Positions 47,359 to 60,175 of a DNA stretch of 64,000 nucleotides are shown piece by piece. The stretch lies in the NCBI RefSeq assembly GCF_001659605.2, contig NC_035170.2:868001-932000 (forward strand), written 5' to 3'. The stretch is from Manihot esculenta. Lineage: Eukaryota > Streptophyta > Magnoliopsida > Malpighiales > Euphorbiaceae. The notes under the pieces were generated by a model. The model saw nothing but the letters and a program-made list of their open reading frames with translations, ran no database searches and had not been told where the DNA came from. The stretch's first letter is position 1. Every line of letters starts with the position of its first letter. The translations under genes were made by a program, and so were the position numbers.

Positions 47359-47855
47359 AACTAAAATGGACAAGAGCACTCCAATCAACCCCACACGAAT
47401 ATGAGTTACGTTCTATTACATGCATTTATAATGAAGATAATGTCCCTGGAATGCTCACTTTACTAGAAGCAGCCAACCAGAAAAAACCCATGAGCACTTT
47501 GTGTGCATATGTGATCCATGTTATTGAGCTTGTTGGTCGAACTGCTCCAATTTTGGAGCCTTACAAGGATGACGACAAGGATTTAGGACATAACATTTCA
47601 TCCTCGTCGTCTAGGATTATGCATGCTTTTATGAATTACTCCATCAACACACCTGGTGATGTTACAATACAACCTTTTAGTATGGTTGCTCCATTCAAGA
47701 CCATGCACAACTTTGTCTGCAACCTTGCTGAAGATAGACATGTTCCTTTCATGGTTGTCCCTTTCCATGAAAATCAAATGCCTACAGATTACGTCGTACA
47801 ACAATCCTTAATCCGAGATTTTAATGTTCAGCTTCAAGAACATGCTCCATCCGAG
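47359..47855 (+). pseudogene. CHX antiporter pseudogene, 3' part (after the insertion)
   Basis: Homology to the intact CHX resumes at W-T-R-A-L-Q-S-T-P, equivalent to R-L-R-T-L-Q-S-T-P. It runs without a stop through V-I-E-L-V-G-R-T-A-P-I-L, I-Q-P-F-S-M-V-A-P-F and V-P-F-M-V-V-P-F-H to V-Q-L-Q-E-H-A-P-S-E. After 47855 (GAG|GTATTA, which could be a splice donor) similarity is lost in AT-rich DNA, so the last ~190 residues are missing. Confidence 0.9.
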
Positions 47856-48127
47856 GTATTAATTTTTTTTGGTAACATATGAAATTATATTTTTAGAATT
47901 TTTTATGATGCAACTTTAATAATAGACTATCATATTTAATAAACTCTAACATTTAAAAAAAAAAAAAGCTATAACAAGTGTAATGTTACACTCGTAAAAA
48001 ATCAATATTACAAATAACTTTAGCATTTAAATTGATTGTGAGTGCCAAACATGAGCTTCTTCACTTATCAAATATTAATGAAAATTAAAGTACGAATTTA
48101 AGTGTCTAGGACTCTTACATCCGAAGA

Positions 48128-48500
48128 AGTGTTATGGAAATTATTATTTAATTTTTATAGTATAGATAAATTCATTTACTGATCTCTCAATTTTAAAAAA
48201 TATATTAAAATATTTTAACATTTTAAAAAGTGTAATAGTTAGTCCTCTATTCATTTTAATCGTTAACTATTATAAAAAAACTAAAATATTCAAGATACGA
48301 AAAGATTAATTAATAAATTTTTTAAAAATATGAAAAATCATCTAATAAATTTTTTAAAATTATAAATATTAAATAATAAAATATTTAATGAAAGATTAGT
48401 GAAAAGATCTACTAATAGATTTTTTTAAAATATTAAAAATATTTTAATATATTTTTTTTAATATTAAAAAAGTAATTAGTAAATTTTATGTATTATATAG
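48128..48500. repeat. AT-rich dispersed repeat, copy A
   Basis: Starts with AAATTATTATTTAATTTTTA and shares many blocks in the same order with 59858-60175. The end contains an inverted form (ATTAAATAATAAAATATTTA), so it looks like an old inverted-repeat element with a T/A-only vocabulary. Confidence 0.5.
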
Positions 48501-48626
48501 ATTAAATAGTAATTTTTTTATGTGTACGTGGCTGATTGTTAATGTTGCTGTTTTATTTTTTGGTGGTGCGTATGTGAGCTAATGGTTTTTTAAGGTTGGG
48601 TTCGACACTTTTAAGATGCTCGCCGT

Positions 48627-49098
48627 AGGGCCGAGCAGTATTCGGTTTAAATCGAAAAAATTGACTGAATTGAATTGATTTAAAATTTTGGTTCGGTTTT
48701 TTATATATTTCAGTTCGGTTCGGTTTTTAATTTTAAAAATTTCGGTGATTTCGGTTCGGTTCGATTTTAATCAGAAAAAAATTGAAAAAACCGAACTGAA
48801 CCGATTAGTAATAATAATATATTTTTTCAATAATATAAAGAAATTAAATTATATTAAAATTAAAATATTTTAATTAAATTTTAAAATACTAAAAATAAAA
48901 TGTAAAAAATAAAAAAAAATTATTAAAATTCGAAACCGATCAAACCGAACCGAATCGAATCGAATCAGACCGATTCGATTCAATTTGGTTTCTGATCAAA
49001 ATCAGTTCGGTTCGATTTTTATAAATACTAAAATTTTAATTTTTAATTTATTCGATTCAGTTCGATTTTGAATCGAACTAATCGAATGCTCACCCTAG
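48627..49098. mobile_element. MITE-like element rich in TTCGGTTCGG words
   Basis: The left end (TAGGGCCGAGCAGTATTCGG) and right end (CGAATGCTCACCCTA) are imperfect inverted repeats. The inside has repeated TTCGGTTCGGTTTT on the left and the complementary CCGAACCGAATCGAATCG on the right, so the whole unit can fold on itself. Such elements are widespread in eudicot genomes. No coding capacity. Confidence 0.7.
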
Positions 49099-50852
49099 CT
49101 CGCAGTATTACAAGATTAGTATACTGTTACTTCTTTTATGAGACTGAGATGAGGAGCAGTTTTATTTCTTTTATCCACCCCTTAATCCATTTCATACTAA
49201 TATATATATATATTAAATTTTTTTTTTTGATATTGGAAATAGGAAATTGGGTGTTGAAACTGATATCTCTCGGTTCAATTAACTATATAATTTATTTTTT
49301 CATAAATAAATGTGTATTTTATATTAATAAATTAAAATAAATAATCATGCAAGAAACTCGGCTTGTTCCATCCCCATCAGGGAATTTTTCATATTATCTG
49401 TTATTTTGAAAATTTTAAAATAATATTAATTGTTATGATTATTGAAATAAAGTAAAAGTTTTAATGCAGATATAGTTAGGTAATAAGATGAATAAATACT
49501 GAATTAGGTAAATACAGATATAGTTACAATGGATTGAGATATTTTTAAATTTTACATCAATTTTTTACTTATTAAAATTTCAATTTTATTTTGAAAATCC
49601 ACCTATTTATCTATTTAATTTACATTTTTATTAACTTTATTAAAACAATAAAAAAAAATTAAATCACCTAATTTTCTTAATCTTCTATAATGATTTTTTG
49701 GCGCAAATAAATTTAAATGTTCGTTATAACGGTATAACTATTTACATTTTTTTAAAATTGTTAAAATACATTTTTTACTCATATATTTTTAAAAAAAAAT
49801 ATTAACAGTAATTTAAAATAAAAAAGACTGGAAATCCAAAATCTATTTAAACGAAAAGTGGGTAATGAACAAAATCTATTGTAGCAAATCTTTATATAAC
49901 GTGACAAAATCATGAATTTGTAGACTCTTTGGAGTGACGCAGTAACTGTTACATTGCTTCAGCAGTTTCATCACGACAAACATGAGTCATCAATCAGCTC
50001 TGCAAGCTAATAATAATTTCATTTTTATATTTTAAAAAATTTATTAAAATATTTTTATTTATTTTTAAGTATATTAAATTAGTCATATTTTTAAATATGT
50101 AACTAATTTAATTTTTAAAGTTTTGCTATTTTCTCTATATTAAAAAAATGTCTATAATGGTATTTTGCTTTTCCTTTTAAGTATTAAAAGTGAAAATATC
50201 AAGCAAAATAAACATTTAAAATATTTTAATAAATTTTTGAAAAAAAATAAAAAATAATTTGTGAATAAATATATTTTTTATTGACTCAAAGCACAAAGAG
50301 TCAAAATATTAAAATTTGTTTGAGATTCTTTCAGAAAACAATTTGTTTGAGATTGCTAATTAGGAAATAATTTAATTTAAAAAGTTTAATATTTGAAATT
50401 ATCATCACTCTGCTTGTTTTGTTTACGACCGCACAACGTGAGAGTAGAAACATAATCACAGCCATTGATAATAAAATATTATTCCTAATCTACCCTTACC
50501 ATCTCAACTTATTTACACTTATTGCCCTTAACTGTGACCTGTGAGACTAGAAAAGCAGCAGTAGTGACCAAACCAAACAACAGTGCCCATGAATTTTACT
50601 CTTAACTCATGCAACAGCTCGAACCCCGAGATTCTCAGACCACTTATAGAATTCTCCGCTCTGCTGTCTGTTTCTTACTTTCTCTCTCACTTTTTCTCTG
50701 TTTGAGTGCGTGCTCATTTCTCCAGGTCTTCTGCTACATTCAACTCCTCAGTAAGCTTCTTTCTCGGTGGTAATCTTGCCGGAATTGGCCTCTTTTTTCA
50801 TCAGACTCACATGAATTCTGCTTTTTGTAAAACACCCAGAAGTTGTTTTCAG

Positions 50853-51690
50853 GTAAATTTGCTTTGATACTTTTTTTTTCCCATTTTTTGCTGGTTTTTC
50901 CTTTTATGGGATTCATTTCTTGGGCTTTTACAAGACATTTTCTTGTGGTTTCCTTTCTTTGATAAGAACTGAGGTAATCTATTCGGTTGATTCTTTTGAG
51001 TTTTTCAGTTTTGATATATTTTTATTGTGCTGTTATGGTTTGATCAGTGTTGGCTTTCTGGTGGGTCTATGAAGGTGAGATTTTTTTCTCCTTTTTTCAA
51101 GAAACAATCTAATGATGTTTGATTTGCATGTGAAATTTAGTGCTTTAACAGCTATTCATAATGGGATGTGAACTCTCAATCTTTTAGCAATCAATGATTT
51201 CATTTCTCATTTGGGTAAAAATAAAAAAAAATATATATAGGATGTTTTCTCAAAGTTAAACTACTAATCATGGTCTATGGTTAGCACTGAAAGTCATTTT
51301 CTTTACCTGTTCTAAGGATCTATATTGGAGGATCACATCATTATTGATTATGAAAATCGCATTTCCTTTTTTATTTTTTTCTTCCCTTGTTTGGTTGGTG
51401 GAAGAAAGAAAAATCAGAGGGTAAAAAGTGAGTCCATACCAGCTGCATTGTTTGTTTTATGCATATAATAATGTTGGAGTATTGAAATGTGGAATTTTTC
51501 TGTTGGAATATTTTCTGGGACTAGTCATTCCTGAAAATGATGAAGACAATAAAGAAAATCCACTTTCTTTTGTTGTTCTTGTACGATCATTAGCAGGATC
51601 TGCTCTTCGGAAAAAAATATATGAAAAAAGAACAGAACTTTGTGTTTGGATTGCCATGACTCAAAATTGAAAATGTCTCTAATTGTGCAG
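50853..51690 (+). other. Predicted 5' UTR intron of the CLASSY gene
   Basis: The donor CAG|GTAAATTTG and acceptor TAATTGTGCAG are good matches to consensus. The pyrimidine-rich sequence upstream (50660-50760) looks like a transcript leader. No transcript was available to confirm it. Confidence 0.4.
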
Positions 51691-51751
51691 TCAGTGCAGT
51701 GGTGATTGTCCAGATATATCCATTATTTCTGAACCTGCTAGATAGTCAAGA

Positions 51752-54700
51752 ATGAAGAGAAAGCGCTTACATGAATCCAAGCATCCATTTAATACACATC
51801 GTAAGCATAGTCTCCTCCCCACTTTTTTTTCCTTTATATGATTTTGTTCGAAGTGAGATCACATGTGCTCATATGCATGTGTAGTTCTGTGTGTGGAATC
51901 TTTGTTGAAAGAAAAGTTTTAGGCGTTGTTTTGCTAGTCTTTAAGACTGCAAAGTCTATCAGTGCTGATAAAATGCACTTTGAGTTCAATATTGCTGAAA
52001 AGTTGGCAATTTGAAGTCTTATAGAAAAAATGGTGTTTGGCAATTGTCTAGAGTTCAATGATGTTCGATGAGGTCAAGGATTGGTTGAGCAAGATCAATC
52101 GTCGTATATTGCTGATTGATACTAAGCATTAATCTATGCAATCTTGAATTTTCAAATGGTCTATTGTTGTTTTACTAGTAGGAAACTGCACACAAGCCAC
52201 TTCTGGTGCCTTTGGTTATAAGGGATAGACTGATTTTAGTTTGTTAAAAAGGTGAATAGTCTCATTTTTGTATGGTTTTGGAACGCCTGAAACATTTTCC
52301 AAGCATGCTGTATGATATTCTGTTATTGAAATTGTTCTAATTTGATCTCACTGCTTCTATCTCACAGCTTTTGAGGCCTTCTACTGTGGCAATTGGGAGC
52401 ATGTGGAGCTCATAGAGATTAGAGATGGGGTTATGATCTTTCATTATGCCGGTAATTATCATTTAATTGAAGATAAGGGTCCTGTTTCAAACATTCGTAT
52501 AAAATCAAGGCAAGCAAAGATTACTGATTGCACCTGCTTTTTGAGGCCTGGTATTGATGTTTGTGTGCTTCTACCTCCTCAAACCGGAGGAAATTCAGAG
52601 GTAAAAACACTTTGGTCTCATTAATACCTTGTCCTGGTGCTTCTCAATTCAAAACTTTGTCATTGTTGAATGGATGACTGATAGCGCTTTATTTCATTTT
52701 CTTACTCATCAAATGATCTTACCACAATGCATAATTTTCGGATTTAGACATGCTTAAACAGAAATATCTTGCCTAATGGATATGTCATGCATTTAATAAG
52801 AACATTTAGTTGTCTACCTTCTGAAACGCATGCTTCAATGGAATACCCTTTATTGCACAGGTGTGGACTGATGCGAAAATAAATTCTATAGAAAGGAGGC
52901 CTCATGAATATCGATGTCAGTGCCAGTTTTTTGTTAAACGCTATGTTAACCAAGGTCCTCTTGGATCGGAGAAAGGAACACTCTGCAAAGATATTGAAGT
53001 AGTAGGAATAGACAAAATTTGCATCCTTCAAAAGCTTGACAAAAATCCTTGTGAAGATCAGTTCTACCGTTGGGATTCCTCTGAAGACTGCTCTTGTGTG
53101 CAAAGAACTAAATTGTTTATAGGGAAGTTTTGCTCTGACATTAGTTGGCTAGTTGTGACATCTGTTATGAAGGATATAGCATTTGATGTGAGAACAGTTC
53201 AAAACAAAATTGTCTATCAAATTTTGGTTTGTGAAGATGACTGCGGCTCAATAAAATCTAACAATTACCTGAATTCTGTAAATTTCAAAGTAGATAACAA
53301 TATTTTAACACCGGTTGTGCTCCAATTTGCTCCTGATGATGCTAGTGAGCCTTCTTGTGCTCCTGAGGTGGGTGAAGTTGATTTAGATGAACCGTCATCT
53401 ACTTATAATGTTATGAACTTGCGGCGATCCAAGCGTCGAAACATCAAACCTGATCGTTTCCTTGGTTGTGATGTTTCTCCTGAGGACGATGTTGGGTGGG
53501 TTCGAACCATGCCATACAAGCAAGAAAAAGTGAAGGAAGATGAAATGTTCTTGCCATTATCATTTGTGTTTGGTCCACATGCACGTGCGTCTGCAAAGCA
53601 AACTGAGGGAGAAAGTGGAGCTTTTTCTGGAGTAGAACCTCTGGAGGACATTCCTATTTCCAGATTTAAGACTAAACCGAGAGAGGCTAAATCTAGTATG
53701 GATAAGCAAAGAGAACATCAAACTGAACTTGCTATTGTTCCTGTGCCCAGTGAGAGTGATCTGGTAGCCTTTGAACAAATCCATTCCACTGCCATGACTC
53801 TTGAAAAATATTCACGAGAAACCAACAACATCTCATTGGGTTATTACAGCACAAAAGGTTCCTCTGCCATGAGAAGGAAGAGTTCTTTTGAAATAGATGA
53901 TATGGCGTTTGAAAGAAGACGGAAAGGAAGACCACCTATCCACAAAGTTCAGTATGGGAGGTACCGTCCTATCCCTTCAAGGAGGAATGAACCTGGTGAG
54001 CCACTGACTTATAAGAGGACAACCTTAAGTGCAGGTGCATACAGTAAACTGATCAAATCTTACATGAAGAATATTGATTCAACAATCATGTCAAAGGAGG
54101 AACCACATATCGTCGACCAGTGGGAAGAATTTAAAGCAAGAAGTCGTCCTGTCCAAAGTGAGAGAACAGAACCATCAACAACTGAAGATGAGGAAGAAGA
54201 CTCTGAAACTGAAATGTTGTGGAGAGAAATGGAACTATCTTTGGCATCAGCTTATCTTCTTGAAGAGCATGAGGTATAATTTGTTAGATTTTTCGGTACT
54301 CATTCTTTTTTATCTGAGGTACATCCATTTGTATAGCACTTCCCTTCTTTATATCTAATTCAGCTTGGTCTATGGATTCTCAGGTTCGAGCTCCCGCTGA
54401 GACCATGCAAAAATCAACTGAATATTGCCGGCATGAATTCAAAATGGATGAAGAAATTGGGATTTATTGTCTTATATGTGGCTTCGTGAGCACTGAAATA
54501 AGATACTTTTCTACGCCATTTGTAAGTTGAACATATGAACAAAGTACTTTTACCATCTTTCCCTCTTGGCCCCATTTGTTTTTCTTGTTTTGCCACACTT
54601 ACTGGCTAAGCATGGGAGAAACACAACTCTTATTTTCAATGATTGCTATTCTACTAAGAATCCAGCAGAACATGTATTTGTAGCTTTCACAAAATTTTCT

Positions 54701-56767
54701 TTGTATATGGCTTTGACAACGACTGTTATTGGAGACCTTTTTGGAGAAAGATTCCTTATTTTTTGAATTCAACCTCAAATATTATACTACGCAGTATCTA
54801 ACCTTCAAGCAACTACCTGATTGATTTTCTTTTTTTATCCTCTCTAGGTTGAACATGTAGGCTGGACTGCAGAAAATAAGCCATTCAACGAAGAAGATTC
54901 AGAGCTGAATCCATGTGAAGATCTTGGCTTAGATCTTTTCAGCAATTCCATTTCCAATGAAGAAATTTCTTTGTCAGAAGAGAATGATAATGTATGGGCC
55001 TTAATACCTGATCTTAGAATGAAATTACACATTCACCAGAAAAAAGCTTTTGAGTTCTTGTGGAAAAATATTGCTGGGTCTTTAATTCCAGCGCATATTG
55101 AGAAGAGATCCAAGAAAATAGGTGGTTGCGTTGTTTCTCATACTCCCGGAGCTGGAAAAACTTTTCTCATTATTGCATTCCTATCTAGTTACATGAAGCT
55201 GTTTCCCGGAAAACGACCTTTAGTCCTTGCTCCAAAAACAACACTTTATACTTGGTATAAGGAATTTATTAAGTGGCAAATTCCTATCCCTGTCCATCTA
55301 ATTCATGGGCGCAGAACATACAGAGTCTTTAGGCAGAATGTAGTGACATTTCGAGGAGGTCCGAAACCTAGTCAAGATGTTATGCATGTTTTAGATTGCT
55401 TGGAGAAAATTCAAAAGTGGCATGCACAACCAAGTGTTCTGGTCATGGGCTATACCTCGTTTCTGACATTAATGCGGGACAACTCGAAGTTTGCTCACAG
55501 AAAATATATGGCAAAAGTGTTGCGTGAAAGTCCTGGACTCTTAGTACTAGATGAAGGGCACAATCCCAGGAGTACAAAATCAAGGTTAAGGAAGGTTTTG
55601 ATGAAAGTCCAAACAGATCTCAGGATATTGCTTTCAGGTACTTTGTTTCAGAATAATTTCTGTGAATATTTCAATACCCTTTGCCTGGCCAGACCAAAGT
55701 TCATAAGAGAAGTTTTGAAGGAGTTAGACCCGAAGTTCAAGAGAAAAAAGAAAGGAGAGGAGAAAGCACGCCATTTGTTAGAATCCAGAGCAAGGAAATT
55801 CTTCTTAGATAACATCGCAAGGAAGATTGATTCGAATGTGAGTGAAGAAAGAATGCAGGGTATAAATATGCTTAGGAACATCACGAGTGGATTTATTGAC
55901 GTATATGAAGGTGGAGCTGCTGATGGACTTCCTGGTTTACAGTTATACACCATATTGATGAATTCCACCGATATACAACATGACATGTTGGTGAAGCTCC
56001 ACAAGATTATGGCTACATACAATGGATATCCACTGGAATTAGAGCTTTTGATAACACTTGCATCGATTCATCCTTGGTTGGTCAAAACTTCTAATTGTGT
56101 TAACAAATTTTTTACTTGGGTTGAATTAATGCAGCTTGAGAAGTTGAAGTTTGATTTCAAAAAGGCATCCAAAGTGATGTTTGTCTTGAATCTCGTGTAT
56201 CGTGTAGTCAAGAAGGAGAAGGTTCTGATCTTTTGCCACAACATTGCACCTATTAATTTATTTGTTGAATTGTTTGAGAATGTCTTTAGGTGGCAGAAGG
56301 GTAGAGAAATTATGGTCCTGACAGGGGATCTAGAGCTTTTTGAAAGAGGAAGAGTGATAGATAAGTTTGAGGAACCTGGTGGTCCTTCAAGGATACTTCT
56401 TGCATCAATTACAGCTTGTGCCGAAGGCATTAGCTTGACAGCAGCTTCGAGGGTGATTCTATTGGACTCAGAGTGGAATCCTTCCAAGACAAAGCAGGCT
56501 ATTGCAAGGGCCTTCCGGCCAGGTCAACAAAAGGTGGTCTTCGTGTATCAGCTGCTGGCAACCGGTACTCTTGAAGAAGACAAGTATAGGAGAACAACAT
56601 GGAAAGAATGGGTGTCTAGTATGATATTTAGTGAAGCATTCGTGGAGGATCCTTCTCGCTGGCAGGCGGAGAAGATTGAAGATGATGTCTTAAGAGAGAT
56701 GGTGGAGGAAGACCGTGTTAAGTCATTCCATATGATAATGAAGAACGAGAAGGCTTCGACAGGATGA
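51752..56767 (+). CDS. CLASSY1/2-like SNF2-domain protein (RNA-directed DNA methylation)
   Basis: Five coding exons join in phase: 51752-51800, 52368-52600, 52861-54273, 54384-54521 and 54848-56767, giving 1250 residues, close to Arabidopsis CLSY1. The N-terminus (M-K-R-K-R-L-H-E-S-K-H-P-F) and P-F-E-A-F-Y-C-G-N-W-E are typical of CLSY1/2. Exon 4 carries a Cys/His cluster (C-R-H ... C-L-I-C). The helicase part has P-G-A-G-K-T (about residue 711), L-D-E-G-H-N-P-R-S (about 845), L-L-S-G-T-L-F-Q-N-N, A-C-A-E-G-I-S-L-T and A-I-A-R-A-F-R-P-G-Q-Q. CLSY proteins recruit RNA polymerase IV with SHH1 to chosen loci to make 24-nt siRNAs, mainly in leaf for CLSY1/2. DEGH in place of DEAH is, as I recall, shared by the family. 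No break is seen, so the gene should be functional. Confidence 0.95.
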
Positions 56768-56892
56768 AAAGAGCCTAGCTTTGCTATAATAACGTGAAGC
56801 GTAAGGAGCTGTGCTGTTTTCTTATAATTCTCTTCTATCTTTGCATTTTTCCTAGTTTATATTTGATTTTCATTTCTTTTTTGTTTTGCAGG

Positions 56893-56942
56893 ACATAAAA
56901 GAGCTTCGGCTTGCTGAACATAAAAGAGCTTCGGCTTGCTGA
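56893..56942 (+). repeat. 25-bp tandem duplication in CLASSY 3' UTR
   Basis: ACATAAAAGAGCTTCGGCTT plus GCTGA occurs twice in a row. A weaker third copy (AAAAGAGCCTAGCTTTGCT) overlaps the stop codon region at 56767-56786. Confidence 0.85.
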
Positions 56943-57504
56943 ACATGGGAAGATTTTAATAATTGCAGCAGCCTAGCTAAACAGCGCAACAGAGTGCTGA
57001 ACCAAGCCATAATCTTTGGAGTAAGATATCTTCAGTTGTCATAGAAATTTCCTTCTCAGGAAAATAAGAACTTTAATCTAGGTGAACAAACTGCTTTATT
57101 TCTCCATATTTTATCTTTCTTTCTCAATGCTCCTTAGATGTTGTTCATCATAATTTGTCAACTTAAGTAAGAAAAAACTTGTTCAAATTGTGTTTCTCAA
57201 ATATGTCTATATCATAAACTGTCACGTTTGCTGGTTACAAGCCAATGAGATTATACCTTCAAATGTAAAATACATGGTTTTCCGATTTCATTTTCGAGTG
57301 CCTCTCCATATTCCTTTCTCTCGTTCGTTCGAAATCTTCACCCTTCTATTGCTAAACAAACTATTAGGCTAAGTGGCATTTCCTTGTAGACTGTAATGGA
57401 TTAGCTTATGAGTTATTCAAACATTTATCTTTTGATAATGTAGTTGTTAATGCTATTACTATGCTAATGGAACTAAGAAATCTAACTGCAGGTTTGGAAA
57501 ATAC

Positions 57505-57770
57505 TAGGATAGTTGTCGGTATGAGATCTTGCTAATGGTTAAGACTTCCTAGATTTGGATTTCAGGTTCAAATCCAATTATGGTTCAAGGTTGTAGGATA
57601 GGCAAGTGAGATTCCCCAGTTTGAAATTGGTAATCTAAATTTTAAACCCTGCTGAAGTTTAGATGGAAAATCAATGTGATGAGGGAGAGGTAGCTCCATT
57701 ATGTTATCCAAAGGGCTAATAAGCCCATGAGTAGATAAAAGAAGTCCAACTAATCTTATTATGGAATTCA
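57505..57770 (+). mobile_element. Probable tRNA-derived SINE
   Basis: An A-box-like TTGCTAATGG (57529-57538) is followed 26 bp later by a consensus B-box, GGTTCAAATCC (57565-57575). A ~190 bp unrelated, non-AT-rich body follows. This is the RNA polymerase III promoter layout of plant SINEs. A terminal A/T tail and flanking duplications were not identified with certainty. Confidence 0.5.
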
Positions 57771-59857
57771 TCTGCTCTCTACGGCTAAGCCTTCGTTTGT
57801 TTCCATTTGTCTACGGAAAATAAACAAAAATAACTGGTTTATGATATAAAATATTTTCTAGGAAAAATATTTTATTTTTCATTCTTTTATTATAATTTAA
57901 AAAATAAATTGTATTACTAAATTTATATACAATACTGTTAAAATAACTATTTTATTTTTATAGAAAAGTATTTTTTATTCATTAATTTTTTTTAGCGAGT
58001 AAATAATTGTGGCGGAATCTTCTTATTTTATAGAAAATATTTTTCATACATTAACAGAAAATATTTTTTAATTAAAGAAAAAATTAATTTATGTTCAAGG
58101 GAAATGATTTTTTTAAGATAAAAATTAATTTTTAAATTTTGAAAATCTTATTAACATGATTAAACTTTTTATATAAATTTATTGTATCGTGAAAAATAAG
58201 TTGCATTCTTGGATAATATTTTCTATAGAAAATATTAACTATGAAAATATTTTTCACATATAACTTGTTTTGAATCTAAGTTTTTTTATTATGAGTGCAA
58301 AGTCTATTTGTCCTTCTTCTTTTTCTGATATTAAAATCAAGAGGTAGATTTGATGCTTTGGGCGACAAGATGGTGAGTATTATGAATTTCACATGTTTTG
58401 GAACTTTTTAAGGAAGTTTGTATGCAATTTCACAAATTCAAATGAATATTTTTTTTAATTTTTTTTTAATAATCTTACTATTGTTAATTTTAAAATATAT
58501 GATTGGAATTTTTTTTTAATAATTTATTTAAAGCAAGCCAATGAGCTAGAAACTAATAGAGGCAGCACAAAAATGTGTGTATCAATAGGAGGGGCACATA
58601 CAACTTCTTTGAGAATTTTGATTTTTTTATTTCATAAAGATTGTCAAGAAGGCATTTACCACCAAGAATACATCTGTTTTAGATAGAGAGATTAACAATG
58701 TTGATGGATACCCAAAACAAAACAATGGGCTAGGGTTTGAAAGCAGGAATCTCATACACCAATTGCATAAATCTTTTGGGACTTTCAAAGCATGTATAAT
58801 CACCTACTTGTTGGAAAAGAAATTAAAAAAATTAATTTTATTTAAAAAAAAAAATTTTTTTCGGAGAAGTTTCTGCATGAACAAACCACCCATGCCAAGC
58901 TAGCAATGAATAATATAAAGTAGTAGTTGGCTTTTCCCCACTCCCAATAGTTTCTTGTATGGAGAAGGTTAATTTAGCTGAATTTTTGGTTCTAAAGGCA
59001 AAACACCTTTTTTTTAAATGTCTAGTGGCTTTGTGGGATTTGATGCTTAATCTCAAATTGTTTGTATGGAAAATATTTTCCATCAAAAAATATGTCTTGT
59101 TATTTAATTGTAATGTTAAAAAAATAAAAAAATATTTAAATTTATATGTAAAAAAATTATTAATTTTAATAAAAAAATTTATTATTTAATTATTATAGTA
59201 TTTAAATTTTCAAAAATATATTAAAATATTAACTAGTTTTTTTTATTAGTTTTTGCAGTTAAATCATGGGTATAACAAAATTAACAGATATGCAGCCCAT
59301 GCTTCACATCTAAATACAACTATTTGCCAATAATTCACATCCACAACTGGAAACAAGGAAGCAACTGTTCTGGTTAATGGTTATATATAAAGGAGCAAAA
59401 GGAAGATGGAACCTCAAAAGAAATTAAGATTTTATTTATTTACAAAAAATAACACAGACATAGAATATTTTATAAATTATTTTCAGTATTTGATTGAATG
59501 CTAAGAATTTGAAAGTTTAATTATTTTAATAAATTTTTTAAAATTTAAAAGATAAATTCATCTTTTGAAAATAGAAAAAAGATAAATACTTTTTAAAAAA
59601 ATATTTTTAATTAAAAAAATCTTTCATTCAGAGTTTTTTAAAAAAATATTTTAAACATTAAAAATATGGAAATTATTTTTTATAAAATAAAAGGAAAACA
59701 AGGGTTTAAAGCTAACAACAAATTGTGGGGAAGGCAGTTGGGATCTCAATGGTCTCATTTATATGAAGACTTGTTTCATTAAAACAAGATACAGTTGATG
59801 GAAGTTGGTGGGAATGCATGAATGGATAGAAGGAAATTGAAAACATAAAAGGTATAT

Positions 59858-60175
59858 AGTAAAATTGTAAAATTATTATTTAGTTTTTATAATATAAATA
59901 AATTTATTAATTAATTAACTTCTTAATTTTAAAAAATATTTTAAAATTTTATTTTTAATTTTTTTATTAATTTTAATTGTTGAAAAAATTTTAAATAAAA
60001 AGATTAATTAATTTATATTTTTTTAAATTGAAAATATTTTTTATATTATAAAAATTAAATAATAAAATGTTTAATGAGTAAAATTAACACATAACTAATC
60101 AATAATTTTTTAATATTTAAAAAATATTTTAATATATTTTTTTAAAATTATTAGTAAATTTCTGAAACTTAAAAG
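59858..60175. repeat. AT-rich dispersed repeat, copy B
   Basis: Colinear with 48128-48500: AAATTATTATTTAGTTTTTA, then AATTTTAAAAAATATTTTAA, then AAAGATTAATTAAT, then ATTAAATAATAAAATGTTTA, then TTAAAAAATATTTTAATATA. Copies differ by many substitutions and indels. Confidence 0.5.

Larger units (their letters stand above)
47856..51751. other. Intergenic region and CLASSY leader
   Basis: 47860-50500 is AT-rich with two repeat units (48128-48500 and 48627-49098). From about 50640 the base composition changes and leader exons of the CLASSY gene begin. A likely 5' UTR intron runs from 50853 (CAG|GTAAAT) to 51690 (TTGTGCAG). No other gene is supported. Confidence 0.55.

Noticed and set aside
51428..51670. 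80-codon plus-strand frame before the CLASSY start
   Set aside because: It falls inside a predicted 5' UTR intron and resembles nothing known.
54566..54766. 66-codon frame between CLASSY exons 4 and 5
   Set aside because: The flanking splice sites join exons 4 and 5 in phase without it.
58838..59189. Overlapping frames of 76-82 codons on both strands
   Set aside because: They are AT-driven, overlap each other and have no family resemblance.
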